Positions 30,291 through 39,896 of a stretch of DNA of 64,000 nucleotides are shown in pieces. The first letter of the stretch is position 1; every line of letters begins with the position of its first letter. This stretch comes from Lentibacillus juripiscarius JCM 12147 (GTDB taxonomy: Bacteria; Bacillota; Bacilli; Bacillales_D; Amphibacillaceae): the NCBI GenBank assembly GCA_001311805.1, contig BBCA01000007.1, forward strand, positions 20,682 through 84,681. The letters are read 5' to 3'. A program made the translations under genes and the position numbers. The notes below the pieces were generated by a model. That model did no database searches and was not told where the DNA came from. It saw only the letters and a list, made by a program, of their open reading frames with translations.

Positions 30291-30488
30291 CTAATGCTTT
30301 CCCTGCCTTTCTTTGGCATTTTCATATTCCTCTTTCGTGATTTCACCTTTTTCATAACGCTTTCTCATTATTTCCAGTGATCCTTTCCTTCTGGTGTTTT
30401 TTCCGCCACGAAAACGGAAAAGGATGACCAACATGACAACCAACACAATAACGGCCAATATTATCCTTATATAACCTTCCACCGTCAT
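30291..30488 (-). CDS. small SHOCT-domain membrane protein
   Basis: Intact 65 residues: one transmembrane helix (about 7-26, RIILAVIVLVVMLVILF), a basic stretch, then a SHOCT motif (LEIMRKRYEKGEITKEEYEN), a short C-terminal helix pair found in many small membrane proteins. GGAGGTGA lies before the ATG. Role unknown; SHOCT is thought to aid oligomer contacts. Confidence 0.85.
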   Translation of the reverse strand: MTVEGYIRIILAVIVLVVMLVILFRFRGGKNTRRKGSLEIMRKRYEKGEITKEEYENAKERQGKH

Positions 30489-30531
30489 GAAATCACCTCC
30501 ACTTCTACCATTCCCCTGCGCAAATCAATTT

Positions 30532-30583
30532 AAGCATAAAGAACTGCCTGGACAGGCTGAGCTGCCAGTATTGCTTTATGCTT
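30532..30583. other. 52-base imperfect hairpin upstream of the SHOCT gene
   Basis: AAGCATAAAG at 30532-30541 and CTTTATGCTT at 30574-30583 are perfect complements; the inside also folds (ACTGCC with CTGCCAGT). It has no T-run on either side. It could be a leader structure for the SHOCT gene or processing signal before the tRNA genes. Confidence 0.45.
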
Positions 30584-30692
30584 CAGCACATGTTTTGAAA
30601 AATTTAACATTAATAATTTGAAACAAATCCATTGAATCCATAAACAAAATGTATTATTATTTTTAAGTGGAATTAAAAATTGCATGCCTCAT

Positions 30693-30768
30693 GCTGGTGT
30701 GGCACAGTTGGTAGCGCGGTTCACTCGTAATGAACAGGTCGGAGGTTCGAGTCCTCTCACCAGCACCA
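30693..30768 (+). tRNA. tRNA-Thr (anticodon CGT)
   Basis: Seventy-six bases with CCA encoded. Acceptor GCTGGTG pairs with CACCAGC, the anticodon stem GTTCA/TGAAC encloses CTCGTAA, and the T arm carries GGTTCGAGTCC. The anticodon CGT reads ACG. Confidence 0.95.
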
Positions 30769-30771
30769 TCT

Positions 30772-30861
30772 GGAGGAGTACCCAAGCCCGGCTGAAGGGG
30801 ACGCACTCGAAATGCGTTAGGGCGTGTAAGCGCCGCGTGGGTTCGAATCCCACCTCCTCCG
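30772..30861 (+). tRNA. tRNA-Ser (anticodon CGA)
   Basis: About 90 bases with the long variable arm of a class II tRNA (GGGCGTGTAAGCGCC). Acceptor GGAGGAG pairs with CTCCTCC, and the anticodon loop CTCGAAA gives CGA, reading TCG. CCA is not encoded. Only three bases separate it from the tRNA-Thr gene, so they share a transcript. Confidence 0.95.
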
Positions 30862-31013
30862 TTTTAAAATTTACTCAGAAATCCAAGCAGGTACAGTTAT
30901 TAGACTGTGCTTTTTATTTTTCTAAAGACTTACAAGCAGTCCCCCACCTTTTTCCCGACAAATTTTCACTCCCATAAACTAAGACAACTATACAGTCAAA
31001 ATATGCTCTTTAC

Positions 31014-31022
31014 CATAGTATA
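31014..31022 (+). promoter_or_regulatory. candidate sigma-K -10 element before the CotW-like gene
   Basis: CATAGTATA fits the late mother-cell sigma-K -10 consensus CATANNNTA exactly. It lies 22 bases before the start. No AC is found at the usual -35 distance, so support is partial. Confidence 0.5.
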
Positions 31023-31044
31023 AACCAAAACATGAAGAAAGTGG

Positions 31045-31275
31045 GTGACGAGGAGTATGGATAATAATTCATCCAAGCATCAGGCAATCCCTGATCAGGT
31101 TGTCAACGTCATGATTGATGAGGTATTCCGAAAACACAATGTCAAACCTGATGAAATAGGCAAAAATATATCGAGCGAACAAAAACAAATGCTCAAAGAA
31201 ATGGTTGAGGACTTAAAAGTACAAGTGGATCAGTTTAATAATGGTGAAAAAGGTACGAATACAACAAATGAATAA
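31045..31275 (+). CDS. CotW-like spore crust protein
   Basis: Seventy-six residues, intact. The central block VMIDEVFRKHNVKPDEIGKN followed by SSEQKQMLKEMVEDLKVQ follows the same pattern as B. subtilis CotW (a NIFSKHGV.K segment and then EEKEMLLNLVKDL), and it stands directly before CotX-type genes as in cotVWX. CotW is part of the spore crust. The start is uncertain: GTG at 31045 or ATG at 31057, neither with ideal ribosome-site spacing. Its own terminator follows. Confidence 0.72.
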   Translation: MTRSMDNNSSKHQAIPDQVVNVMIDEVFRKHNVKPDEIGKNISSEQKQMLKEMVEDLKVQVDQFNNGEKGTNTTNE

Positions 31276-31284
31276 GAGTCTATT

Positions 31285-31322
31285 AAAGAAAACACCTATT
31301 TCATAGGTGTTTTCTTTAATTT
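31285..31322 (+). terminator. terminator of the CotW-like gene
   Basis: A perfect 14-base stem (AAAGAAAACACCTA with TAGGTGTTTTCTTT) and a five-base loop, followed by AATTT. Confidence 0.9.
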
Positions 31323-31375
31323 CACCAAAATACGGTAATCTAGTCAATGTGTACAATCTGATTAATAGGAAAGAC

Positions 31376-31384
31376 CATAGAGTA
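31376..31384 (+). promoter_or_regulatory. candidate sigma-K -10 element before the first CotX-like gene
   Basis: CATAGAGTA fits CATANNNTA exactly, 27 bases before the start codon. A clear -35 AC at standard distance is not seen. Confidence 0.5.
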
Positions 31385-31411
31385 CTATTAACAAAAGAAA
31401 GGAGTGTTAAG

Positions 31412-31995
31412 ATGTCAGCATCCAGAAGTTTCGAAGCTTTCAATCCCTATAGCGGTAAAAGTAAATACTTTTATCTAAGGGATAAATACAGACACAAGAA
31501 ACATCATTGTCATAGTTGTGGAGCTAATGTACCTTCCACCTCCAATGAATGTCACAGCTGCAGAGAAAAAATGGCTCGGGATCATCATCAATACGAAATA
31601 ATCGAGGCTGACCACAATACCAACGAAGCAGTATCACAAGATGGAGATCAGTATTCCTTTATGGACCAGGAATCGGCTGAAATGATCTGGGTAAAGGAAT
31701 CGTGCAATATCACCGTTGATTCCACAGACACACAAGTCGGGGTTTCACTTCAGGCAAGTTTGCAGTTAGCGATAACACTTGTCCTGAATATTGCGATTGG
31801 AAATACAGATCGAAGTGAAGCAGTATCACAGGATCTTATCCAGTCCTTTAACGCCGATCAAATAAATAAACAAAAATATTCATTTATAATACCAAAGACG
31901 CTACCGTAACAACGAGAGATACGGATCTAGCAGTCAATATTCAAGTATTGCTGCAGCTGCTGCTGGTATTAGTTGTCATGGTCGACATTTTATAA
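31412..31995 (+). CDS. CotX/V-family spore coat protein, copy 1
   Basis: About 194 residues. The N-terminal part has a zinc-ribbon-like double motif, HCHSCGANVP and ECHSCREK, uncommon next to a coat domain. The C-terminal half has the spore coat X/V repeat twice: VKESCNITVDSTDTQVGVSLQ followed by a hydrophobic stretch, then (after correction) TVTTRDTDLAVNIQVLLQ and another hydrophobic end, VVMVDIL. CotX proteins assemble the outermost crust. AAAGGAG lies seven bases before the ATG. One base is lost in an A-run near 31876; the corrected stop is at 31995. Confidence 0.88.
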
Positions 31996-32023
31996 AATCC
32001 CAATGGAAGGAGTTGGAGAAACC

Positions 32024-32465
32024 GTGAGTCATACAACCGAAACAAAGAGATGGCGTGCACTTGATCATTGTCATGACCATCAAAATGAGCCGAATGACGC
32101 AACTGCTAACCAAGAAGCAGAACAAGTTGCTTCCAATCAGCAAGTATCCAATGAATGGATTATCATTAAAGATTCCGAAAACATCGATGTAACAACCACT
32201 GACAGGCAAGCAGCTATTTCCTTGCAGCTTGGTATTGAAGCTGCAATTGCAGCAGTTATCAATATTGCCATAGGTGATGGTGAGTCAAAAGGCATTACGC
32301 AAGACATTAAGCAAGTAATAGGAACACGGCAAGCCAATCACCAAAACCATTGTCGAACAATCAAAAGATATTCAGATTACCACGACAGATACCGATATAG
32401 CAATTAACATCCAGCTATTATTCCAAGTTCTTGCTGCTATCGTAGCCAGTCTGGATATCCTGTAA
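32024..32465 (+). CDS. CotX/V-family spore coat protein, copy 2
   Basis: About 147 residues, the second CotX/V-type protein, 28 bases after the first. Two X/V repeats again: IIKDSENIDVTTTDRQAAIS and, in the corrected frame, VEQSKDIQITTTDTDIAINI, each followed by a hydrophobic run. The His/Asp-rich N-terminus (CHDHQNEPND) lacks the zinc-ribbon of copy 1. GTG at 32024 has GGAG five bases upstream; ATG at 32003 is the alternative. One extra C near 32347 breaks the frame. The 159 bases to the next gene hold a long inverted repeat (CCGGGGTG...CACCCCGG). Confidence 0.86.
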
Positions 32466-32624
32466 TGTAAAACTCCGGGGTGATGGAGGCAGTCAAACAA
32501 AGCAGCATAGAACCTAACTAGAACCACCAAAACACCCCCACCCCGGAAGAAGGTAAAACTTGGTTTCCTGGCACGTTCCTGCCGGGGGACCACTCAAAAC
32601 CCTAAAGAAAGGAATGATTAGGAA

Positions 32625-33008
32625 ATGGCTGATTTGACAAATCGCCAGCGAAATCTATTGAACCTGGTCAATCAGTTATCCCAAAATTTGATTAATGATA
32701 CCAGCAGTGTAAATAGTAATCTCTCCGTTGATCTGCCACGTTTTGACTTTAATGCAGGAGTAAATGTTGACGTCGGTACAGGAAGCGGAACAGATACACC
32801 AACTGAACCTGCACCACCCCAAGGGCCTTCAACAGTTAGAGAAGTATTAATGAATTTAGTCAACGAACAAGTAGAGGTTACCACTCCTTTTGGCCCGGTA
32901 TCCGGGACATTGCTTGCCGTAAAAAATGACTATATCGTCTTGATTGAGGCCGATGGATCGCAGGCACTTGTTCGTATTCCGAAAATTGAACTGGTCAGTG
33001 AATTATAA
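32625..33008 (+). CDS. DUF2642-family protein, longer form
   Basis: Intact, 127 residues. The N-terminal half is Asn/Ser-rich (SLINDT-like, then LSVDLPRFDFNAGVNVDVG) with a Pro/Thr linker (TDTPTEPAPPQGP). The C-terminal half is DUF2642: VREVLMNLVNEQVEVTTPFG, then GTLLAVKNDYIVLIE. DUF2642 proteins often stand near coat genes in Bacillaceae. No membrane segment or signal peptide. The ribosome site is poor (AGGAA close to ATG), so the start may differ. Confidence 0.8.
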   Translation: MADLTNRQRNLLNLVNQLSQNLINDTSSVNSNLSVDLPRFDFNAGVNVDVGTGSGTDTPTEPAPPQGPSTVREVLMNLVNEQVEVTTPFGPVSGTLLAVKNDYIVLIEADGSQALVRIPKIELVSEL

Positions 33009-33021
33009 AGGAGGAATTCAA

Positions 33022-33234
33022 ATGTTTCAGGATACGTTTGCAGCTGAAATGGCCAATCGTGTCGGTTCACAGGTTGAAGTAGCAACCGATAACAACTTGA
33101 TCGAAGGAATTCTCTCAACCGTAACAACGGACTTGGTTCTTGTTATAGAAGTTAATAGCGGCTATGGAGAAAATACAAATCTGTATCTATCCATTGACGC
33201 CATCAACTTCGTCCGTTTCCCCGCAGCAGCATAA
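33022..33234 (+). CDS. DUF2642-family protein, short form
   Basis: Intact, 70 residues, only the DUF2642 core: MANRVGSQVEVATDNNLIEG, then TTDLVLVIEVNSGYG and a terminal FVRFPAAA. AAAGGAGG lies before the ATG and the gene is 13 bases after its longer paralogue, so they form one unit. Probably a minor coat component by context. Confidence 0.82.
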   Translation: MFQDTFAAEMANRVGSQVEVATDNNLIEGILSTVTTDLVLVIEVNSGYGENTNLYLSIDAINFVRFPAAA

Positions 33235-33276
33235 CACTCAAGTTTCAAATCACTTCCGCCTGAATATATGGCATAG

Positions 33277-33311
33277 AATACCCCGGACCAAAAAAGGCCG
33301 GGGTATTATTC
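33277..33311 (+). terminator. terminator of the coat cluster
   Basis: AATACCCCGG and CCGGGGTATT form a ten-base stem, followed by ATTCT. Confidence 0.85.
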
Positions 33312-33418
33312 TAGACTGACTTCCAAATGATTGCTACTACCAGAATGGAACAGTTTACCTAATAGGAAAATCAATGCAATCAGCAGCGTAAACATACAAG
33401 GAGGCACTCATATCCCTA

Positions 33419-33655
33419 GTGAAGGACTTTTCACTTGTTATCCGGCCAGATTCGGGCGCTCATAATGAGTGACCTTTCAACCGTTATCCGGCACGGTTCG
33501 GGCATTCATAACACGGATGAGTGACCTTTCAACCGTTACCCGGCACAATTCGGGCATCATAACACCAATGAGTGACCTTTCAACCGTTACCTGGACAGTT
33601 CGGGCATTCATAATCCCAATGAGCTACCTTTCAACCGTACCTAGACTGATTGGGT
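33419..33655. repeat. 51-52 bp tandem repeat, five units
   Basis: Units with the core ATGAGTGACCTTTCAACCG start at 33465, 33517, 33568 and 33619, preceded by a diverged unit from 33419. Each also carries TTCGGGCATTCATAA. Period 51-52. The ATGAGTGACC core and period match the array at 16104-16259 on the opposite strand, while the other half of the unit differs. The stretch 33312-33781 holds this array and a terminator but no gene. Confidence 0.9.
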
Positions 33656-33687
33656 GGCTCTCATTACCAACACCTCACTAACAAAAT

Positions 33688-33730
33688 AAATAGCAGGGAA
33701 ATGTTATTGCACATTTCCCTGCTATTTTTA
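33688..33730 (-). terminator. terminator of the Gfo/Idh/MocA gene
   Basis: A 16-base stem (AAATAGCAGGGAAATG with its complement) and an eight-base loop. It has T-rich flanks on both sides and should work for both strands. Confidence 0.88.
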
Positions 33731-33781
33731 TTCCGATTTACCTTATTTAAAAATATTCATTACCTTACCGGCATACAGATA

Positions 33782-34730
33782 TTAATAAAATAACTCATTA
33801 TGATCAATAATGGCATCCGTGATCTGATTAGCAGTAATTAGTACTTCGCGGCCGTCTTCTCCGGTAATGGAGGGATCTTTATCTGATTTAATGCTGCTGA
33901 TAAAGTCCAGCAATTGAGGATGTAATGGCTTTATTGACTCCTCAAACTGAATCGTCTTAGTTACTGGTACTGGATTGTTACTAGTCTCTTCAATAAAAGA
34001 ACCTGTCATTTTGATGGTATTACTCAGTAAGTCCGCTTCCATAAAAGCATCTTTTGTGAGGATTTGCATGTTCCTAACCTTTCTTTTTGACATAAAGCTT
34101 GCCGTTAGCTGTGCTGTAATTCCTTGTGAAGATCTTTTAAATGCAACGGCGTGTTTAGGTGTGCCGTCTATAACCTCTCCAAGCGCACAAAACTCAGAGC
34201 CATCATCCTTTAGCATCTTGTTTAGAATATAAATATCATGAATCATTAAATCTTTGACAACATCAACGTCTTTGATTCCAGAACCTGACGGGCTGATTCG
34301 ATGAAAGGTAACGCCAACAATTGATTCATCTGCAAGTAAATGTAAAAGCATTTGAATGAATGGATTGTAAAGCTCAATATGACCCACTTGAAGTTTAACA
34401 CCTGCTTTTGAGGCTTTATCAATCAAATCGTCAGCCTGCGCAACCGTACTTGTTATTGGTTTTTCCATTAACATATGCACATTATTTCTGATACAGGCCA
34501 AGCCAATCTCATAATGAAATTCAGTTGGTACAGCAATACTCACTGCCTCGACTGATTGGAGAAGGTCATCGATTGATTGAAACTGTTGAACGTTATATTT
34601 CTCAGCAACCTGACGCCTTTTGTTCGTCATTATCGTATACACCAGTAAGCTGGCATTGATCATTCATGGATAAATACGTGCGAACATGATTTTCTCCCAT
34701 GTTCCCCGTTCCAATCACACCGACTTTCAT
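33782..34730 (-). CDS. Gfo/Idh/MocA-family sugar dehydrogenase
   Basis: NAD(P)-dependent oxidoreductase of about 316 residues. The Rossmann start is MKVGVIGTGNMGENHVRTYL, then VSIAVPTEFHYEIGLACI, the catalytic lysine in MEKPIT, QVGHIELYNP, and DLMIHDIYIL, where the His of the family follows. In a nucleotide-sugar setting such enzymes oxidise C3 of UDP-GlcNAc or UDP-GlcNAcA so that an aminotransferase can act. GAGGAG lies before the ATG at 34730. One extra G near 34622 splits the gene. Opposite in direction to the next genes. Confidence 0.85.
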
Positions 34731-34867
34731 AGAATATCTCCTCACTCTTTAATAAATTACTAGTTCATTCTATGTCTCCGGATTAGGAACGAAGTAGACT
34801 ATCATACCAATGAAAGCCAATCTTGGCCTTTGTCCTGCGACACTTTTAGACAAAGAGGTGAGTTTTG

Positions 34868-35785
34868 ATGCATATCCTATTTATTGCCGAAGATACGTCC
34901 AGACATCTGAATAAAATTTTATTATCTGGAACAGGAGCTGGCCAAGCGGGTACATCTGACCGTATGGCGCAAACCAGGGCATATCAGCTATATTTTAAAA
35001 CAGCTTGGGGCTCGCCCGGATTTTATTTTGCTGTTAAATGACATGAACCATCGAATATCCCCGATGATTAAAGGACTCGCTCACATTGATATCCCCGCAG
35101 GTCTATTTGTTAACGATGTCCACCGTCTTACTAAACTTCGAAAAAACTTTATCGAGAAAAACCAATTCCTTATGTGTTCACTGCCGTCCGGGATCAGTTT
35201 TTAGCAACTTATCCCGAATTTGAAAGAAAAATGGAGTGGCTTCCCCATTTTGTCCACCCCGACATATATAACGACTATAAAATGGAAAAAGACATCGATC
35301 TATTAATGATGGGAGCAGTTAATGACATTTATCCGTTGCGGCAAAGGATTCTGAATGCCTATCATAATGATGCCGATTTTGTTTATCACCGTCATCCTGG
35401 TTATCGGGATTTTACAGATAAAGAGGAAAGCCAGTATTTTATTGGCCAAACATATGCCCAGGAACTAAACCGGGCCAAGATCTTTTTCACCAGCCCATCT
35501 ATACTATACTACCCTGTCATCAAGTACTTTGAAGCACTTGCCTGCCGAACACTCCTGCTGGCATCTAGCTTCAAGGAACTGGAGGATTTAGGCTTTATCC
35601 CCAATTTTCATTTTGTTCCGATAAACGAACACAACTTTCAAGAAAAAGCGGCATATTATTTAGTAAACCAAGTAGACAGACAAAAAATCACCGATCAGGG
35701 ATATCGTTTTATCCACACAAGACATACCATTCAGCAACGAGCCGATGAGCTTGTCACACGGATCAAAACGATAGTTGATCAGTAA
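34868..35785 (+). CDS. CgeB-like glycosyltransferase
   Basis: About 306 residues of the glycosyltransferase type found in spore maturation protein CgeB. N-terminus MHILFIAEDTSRHLNKILF; the C-terminal half has DIDLLMMGAVNDIYPLRQRI, YVHRHPGY-like VYHRHPGYRDF, FFTSPSILYYPVIKYFEALA with the acidic donor-sugar motif, then LLASSFKEL. CgeB is made late by the mother cell in B. subtilis and affects the spore crust. AGAGGTGAG lies before the ATG. At least three one-base errors occur before 35174. Confidence 0.8.
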
Positions 35786-35799
35786 AAGGAGGAAATCAC

Positions 35800-36479
35800 T
35801 TGTCTTCTATTCCTGAAACTGCACAACTCGGAAATCATACTGTCATTGAAGACGATGTTGTCATTGGGAATAATGTTTCTATCGGTCATAACACGGTGAT
35901 TCTGCGGGGTACATGGATTGGTGATGATGTCACCATTGGCAATAACTGTGTTTTGGGAATCAGACCAGCTGTCAATCAGCGCATGCGAAAATCCGATAAT
36001 GAGGACAGACAGTTAATTATCCAGTCCGGCACCAAAGTCGGGCATCTGGCCTCCGTCTACTCCGGGACCAAAATTGGCAGAAATGTATTTATTGGCGATC
36101 ACGCAAGCATTCGGGAAAATGTTTTGATTGATGATAAATCAGTGGTTGGAAGAGCGGCTATTGTTGAGTTAAATAGCAAGATTGGAAAGTTCTGCACCAT
36201 TCAGACGCTGGCCTATATTACAGGTGATACGACAATGGAGGACAATGTCTTTATCGGCCCATGTGTGTCCATGTCCAATGATAAGTATATGGGGGCTAAA
36301 AGCTTCACCTTGAACGGCCCGCTTATTAAAATGGGAGCAAAATCGGCAATAACGCATCACTGCTGCCTGGTGTGACCATTGGACGCAACAGCATTATTGG
36401 CGCCGGCGCTGCCGTTACGAGGGATATAGAAAATAATGTGACAGCTGCTGGCGTCCCTGCAACGAAATTTAACCGCTAG
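35800..36479 (+). CDS. left-handed beta-helix N-acetyltransferase
   Basis: Hexapeptide-repeat acyltransferase of about 226 residues, like the UDP-2-acetamido-3-amino-uronate N-acetyltransferases (WbpD/WlbB type). Repeats of the form IGNNVSIGHNTVI, IGDDVTIGNNCVLG and IGRNVFIGDHASI fill the sequence; a trimeric prism with a catalytic His is expected. TTG start at 35800, seven bases after AAAGGAGG. A base is lost near 36345; the corrected end is VTIGRNSIIGAGAAVTRDI and NNVTAAGVPATKFNR. Likely partner of the aminotransferase at 45453. Confidence 0.86.
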
Positions 36480-36503
36480 ATAGCTACAGGAAAGGTGAAT
36501 CAT

Positions 36504-37719
36504 ATGCCAAAAAAGGTCTGCATGGTTGTTGCTCATCATCCATTTACAGATGCAAGGATTTTTAAAAAAGAGGCTAAAAGCTTACAGAAAAAAGGCTACC
36601 ATGTCTCCATGATTGTTCCGAGAAAAAATGGTAAATTATTTGATATTGATGGGACCCCTTATACGAAGCGCTTCCAGAGCAAGATTTTTACCTATGAGGG
36701 AATTAAGATAGTCACATACCATTCCGAAAGCAGCCAAAAGGCATTGAGTAATGTCTTGAGCGATGAAAATAGCTGGGAAAACCATGGATTTAATAACCAG
36801 CTGACCCAACTTGCTATCAGAGAAAATGCTGATATATACCATGCGCATGAATACCTTTCGCTTTTTGCTGGAATAGGCATCAAACGGCTGATGAAAAAAG
36901 AAAAGGAAAAGACGTCAAATTAATCTACGACAGCCATGAACTGACACCCGATCCACTAGACCCGAAGTACTCTCAGGAGAGAAGGACCAATCTGAAACAA
37001 AAACTGCTAACAATGCTTAAGGAAGTCGATCATGTTATTACTGTTTCTGATTCCATTAAATCCTGGTATTTATCTCACCGGCCGCAACTCCCTGTTGATG
37101 TAATCTATAACTCTCCCCCACTTGCAAAAACTATGAATCCAAGGATTTTAATTCGGATAGGCTGACCGTCGGCTATGAAGGAAACATAGATGACAAAAAA
37201 GCGGCTGGGAAAAGGTTATCGGCATTTCAGACATTTGCTCAAAGAACGTCGATTTTCATTTTAAAATTATCGGGGGAAACCGGTTCGGCAATTCCACTCC
37301 TATACCTGAACACCTTCAATCTCGTATAACATTAACCGGATGGGTCAATTATCATACCATTCCTATGTATATGACGGATGTCGATATTGGCTGGATTGAC
37401 TTAGAGGATACAGCGTTTTCTCTTAACCGTGATTATTCATTGCCAAATAAATTTTTCAGTTATCTAAATAATGGCATACCCGTAATGGTCAATAATTCTA
37501 AAGAAATGAAGGAATTCATTAACAGACACCAGTGCGGCTATGTAATTGAAAAAAAAGAACGCAACATCTAGAGATTATGCAGACGCGCTGCTTTCATTGC
37601 ACAAGGATAAGAGCAAATTACAGCAAATGAGCAAAAATGCCCGTAATATAATGGAAAAACTCTATTCGTGGGAAAACATGGAGAAACGATTGCTTGCAAT
37701 TTATCAATCGCTACTATAG
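36504..37719 (+). CDS. glycosyltransferase family 4-like, paralogue A
   Basis: About 405 residues, GT-B fold. N-terminal domain: CMVVAHHPFTDARIFKKEAK, YHAHEYLSLFAGIGIKRLM, LIYDSHELTPDPL, VDHVITVSDSIKSWY. C-terminal domain: GWVNYHTIPMYMTDVDIGWI and SLPNKFFSYLNNGIPVMVN, in place of the usual EX7E motif. AAAGGTGA lies before the ATG. Several one-base breaks (near 36895, 37127, 37200 and 37555). Clearly homologous to the gene at 41777. Confidence 0.85.
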
Positions 37720-37733
37720 GGGGGGTGTAATCC

Positions 37734-38758
37734 TTGGAATCTGAATCAATTCATACTATTAAAGTAACATTGCATGATGAGTTTGAACAAAATGGTAAAA
37801 AAATAGGCAATGAGTTATTCATACCTATTTCTTTATTAGAAAAAGGGTACAATATGGAAAAACGATGGAACGATAAAGAGCAAAACGTTAAACCTGAACG
37901 TAACAACCGCAAACGTATGGGATATTAACCATTATGACAGTACAGGGAATTACCTGCATTATGACAAAAATAAGGTTGAAAACTGGAATGTGACGTTCAC
38001 TCGCGAAGGAATTCCCAAAACAGTGTATCCACACGGTGCTTACTTTAACCCAGCCACCATCGCTCAATATGGATTGCAGCATTACAGCCTTTATTTAAAA
38101 AACAATGACGGGTCTCATAAAAGCAAATTCCTGAAAACGGCTGATTGGTTTATAGATCAGCAGGATTCCCGTGGCGGGTGGGCATATCAATTTGACCATG
38201 ACTTCTACCCGGACAGACTTAATAAACTAAAAGCCCCCTGGTATTCAGCTATTGGTTTAGGCATGGCGATGTCGGTTCTCTCCCGGGCCTCTTTTCTGAC
38301 AAAGGACAGGAAGTATAGTTCATGCGCTTTAAAGGCTAAAAACGCTTTTCAAAACCCCCTCGACTAAAAATGGTGTGCTTACTAAATTTGAAAACAACTA
38401 TTTATTTTATGAAGAATGTCCAACAAATCCACCAAGTTACATTTTAAATGGTTTTATGTTTTCATTAATTGGATTATATGATTTATTCAAAGTAACACAC
38501 AATAGCGAGGCAAAGTGGCTGTATGACAGGGGAATCGTCTCATTAAAAAGAATGCTTCCACTATACGATTTGGGAAACCGTACAGCATATGACCTGACAC
38601 ATTATACAACAGACGGAGGCTATCCGAATGTTGCAAACTGGAGGTACCATATTGGTCATATTCATTTGCTGGCAGCTTTGTATTCGATTGAAAAAGATCC
38701 GAAAATGAACGAAACACTGAAAAGGTGGAACGGGTATTTAAAAGGAAAGGTATGCTAA
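37734..38758 (+). CDS. D-glucuronyl C5-epimerase family protein
   Basis: About 342 residues. The C-terminal half is the C5-epimerase catalytic domain (PF06662): YEECPTNPPSYILNGFMFSL then LPLYDLGNRTAYDLTHY and HIGHIHLLAALY. The first half has PHGAYFNPATIAQYGLQHYS and DSRGGWAYQFD. Such enzymes turn D-glucuronate into L-iduronate inside a finished polysaccharide, as in heparan synthesis; bacterial examples are few. No signal peptide or anchor is visible, which is odd for polymer modification outside the cell. TTG start at 37734 after AGGGGGGG. Breaks near 37897 and 38362. Confidence 0.85.
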
Positions 38759-38774
38759 TGAATTAAGCAAGAAA

Positions 38775-38812
38775 AATAGGCTGAGACGGGTGAAATCCCA
38801 TCTCAGCCTATT
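38775..38812. terminator. bidirectional terminator
   Basis: AATAGGCTGAGACGGG and CCCATCTCAGCCTATT form a 16-base stem with a six-base loop between two converging genes. Confidence 0.85.
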
Positions 38813-38828
38813 GCCGTTTCCGCTTAAC

Positions 38829-39896
38829 TTAATCATTCACTAATATCCTGGCTATTTGCTGTGCAGCATTGCCATCCCCAAAAATCGGCGGCGATTCGTC
38901 AGGTGCATGACACTCCATGACTTGATCCGCTATTTCCTCTCTATTCGCGCCTGCTAAGTGGTTCCACCCCGTTTCCACCGTTTCCGACCATTCCGTTTCA
39001 TCCCTGAGAGTAACACAAGGAACCTGGAGCATATATGCTTCTTTCTGCAAACCTCCTGAATCTGTAAGAATGACATTTGCATTAGAGGCTAGTGCTAACA
39101 TATCAAAATAGTTTAACGGATCTGCCAGTTTAATATGAGAGGCAGTGATTAAATCATTTAATCCAAATTCATTTATTTTATTTTTCGTTCCAGGATGCAA
39201 TGGAAAAACTACCTGCTTGTTTAATTGTTGGAAAGCTTCAAGAATGGATTTTAGGCGTTCGGGGTTCTCGATGTTTTCTGCTCGATGAATGGTTGACAGG
39301 TAATAATTACTTTCTGAAAGACCTAATTCCTTTAAATGGTGGATTGCTGACTGGCATGAGATTTAAAATAAAGAACTGCGTCATACATAATATCCCCTGT
39401 CAGATAAACCTGCTTATTAATTCCTTCCTTTTTTAAGTTTTCAATTGCAGCCTGAGAGGGGCAAAAAGCCAGTTTGACAGGTGATCGGAGACAATCCGGT
39501 TGATCTCCTCAGGCATTCTCCTGTTAAAACTGCGCAGCCCGGATTCAATATGAGCTATTGGTATGTGCAGTTTTGATGCAGCCAGACTGCCAGCGAGCGT
39601 GGAATTGGTATCACCATAGACCAATACTGCATCCGGATTGACAGATATCATTACCTTCTCCACGCGGGCAGCATATTACCGGTTTGTTCCCCATGAGTTC
39701 CAGACCCGATACCCAAGTAATAATCAGGCTCCGGAATGTTTAACTGTTCAAAGAAAACCGCAGACATGTTGTCATCGTAATGCTGGCCTGTATGAACGAT
39801 TATTTCATCTGTTTCATTGTTTGATCTTAACGCCTTTGATAACATGCATGCCTTGACAAATTGAGGTCTTGCGCCGACAACTGTTAATACCTTCAT
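38829..39896 (-). CDS. UDP-N-acetylglucosamine 2-epimerase, non-hydrolysing
   Basis: WecB/WbpI-type epimerase of about 356 residues. [78 protein letters not shown] and [15 protein letters not shown] are all present, so the active site is complete. It converts UDP-GlcNAc to UDP-ManNAc, or the diacetamido-uronic acid analogue in WbpI. Breaks lie near 39660, 39470, 39350 and 39200. The start overlaps the end of the epimerase/dehydratase gene as ATGA. Confidence 0.92.

Noticed and set aside
30684..30977. 97-codon frame over the tRNA genes
   Set aside because: It reads straight through two well-formed tRNAs and cannot be a real protein gene.
33419..33681. Possible CRISPR array
   Set aside because: Units are head to tail with no unique spacers; variation is spread over the unit, and no cas genes are nearby.
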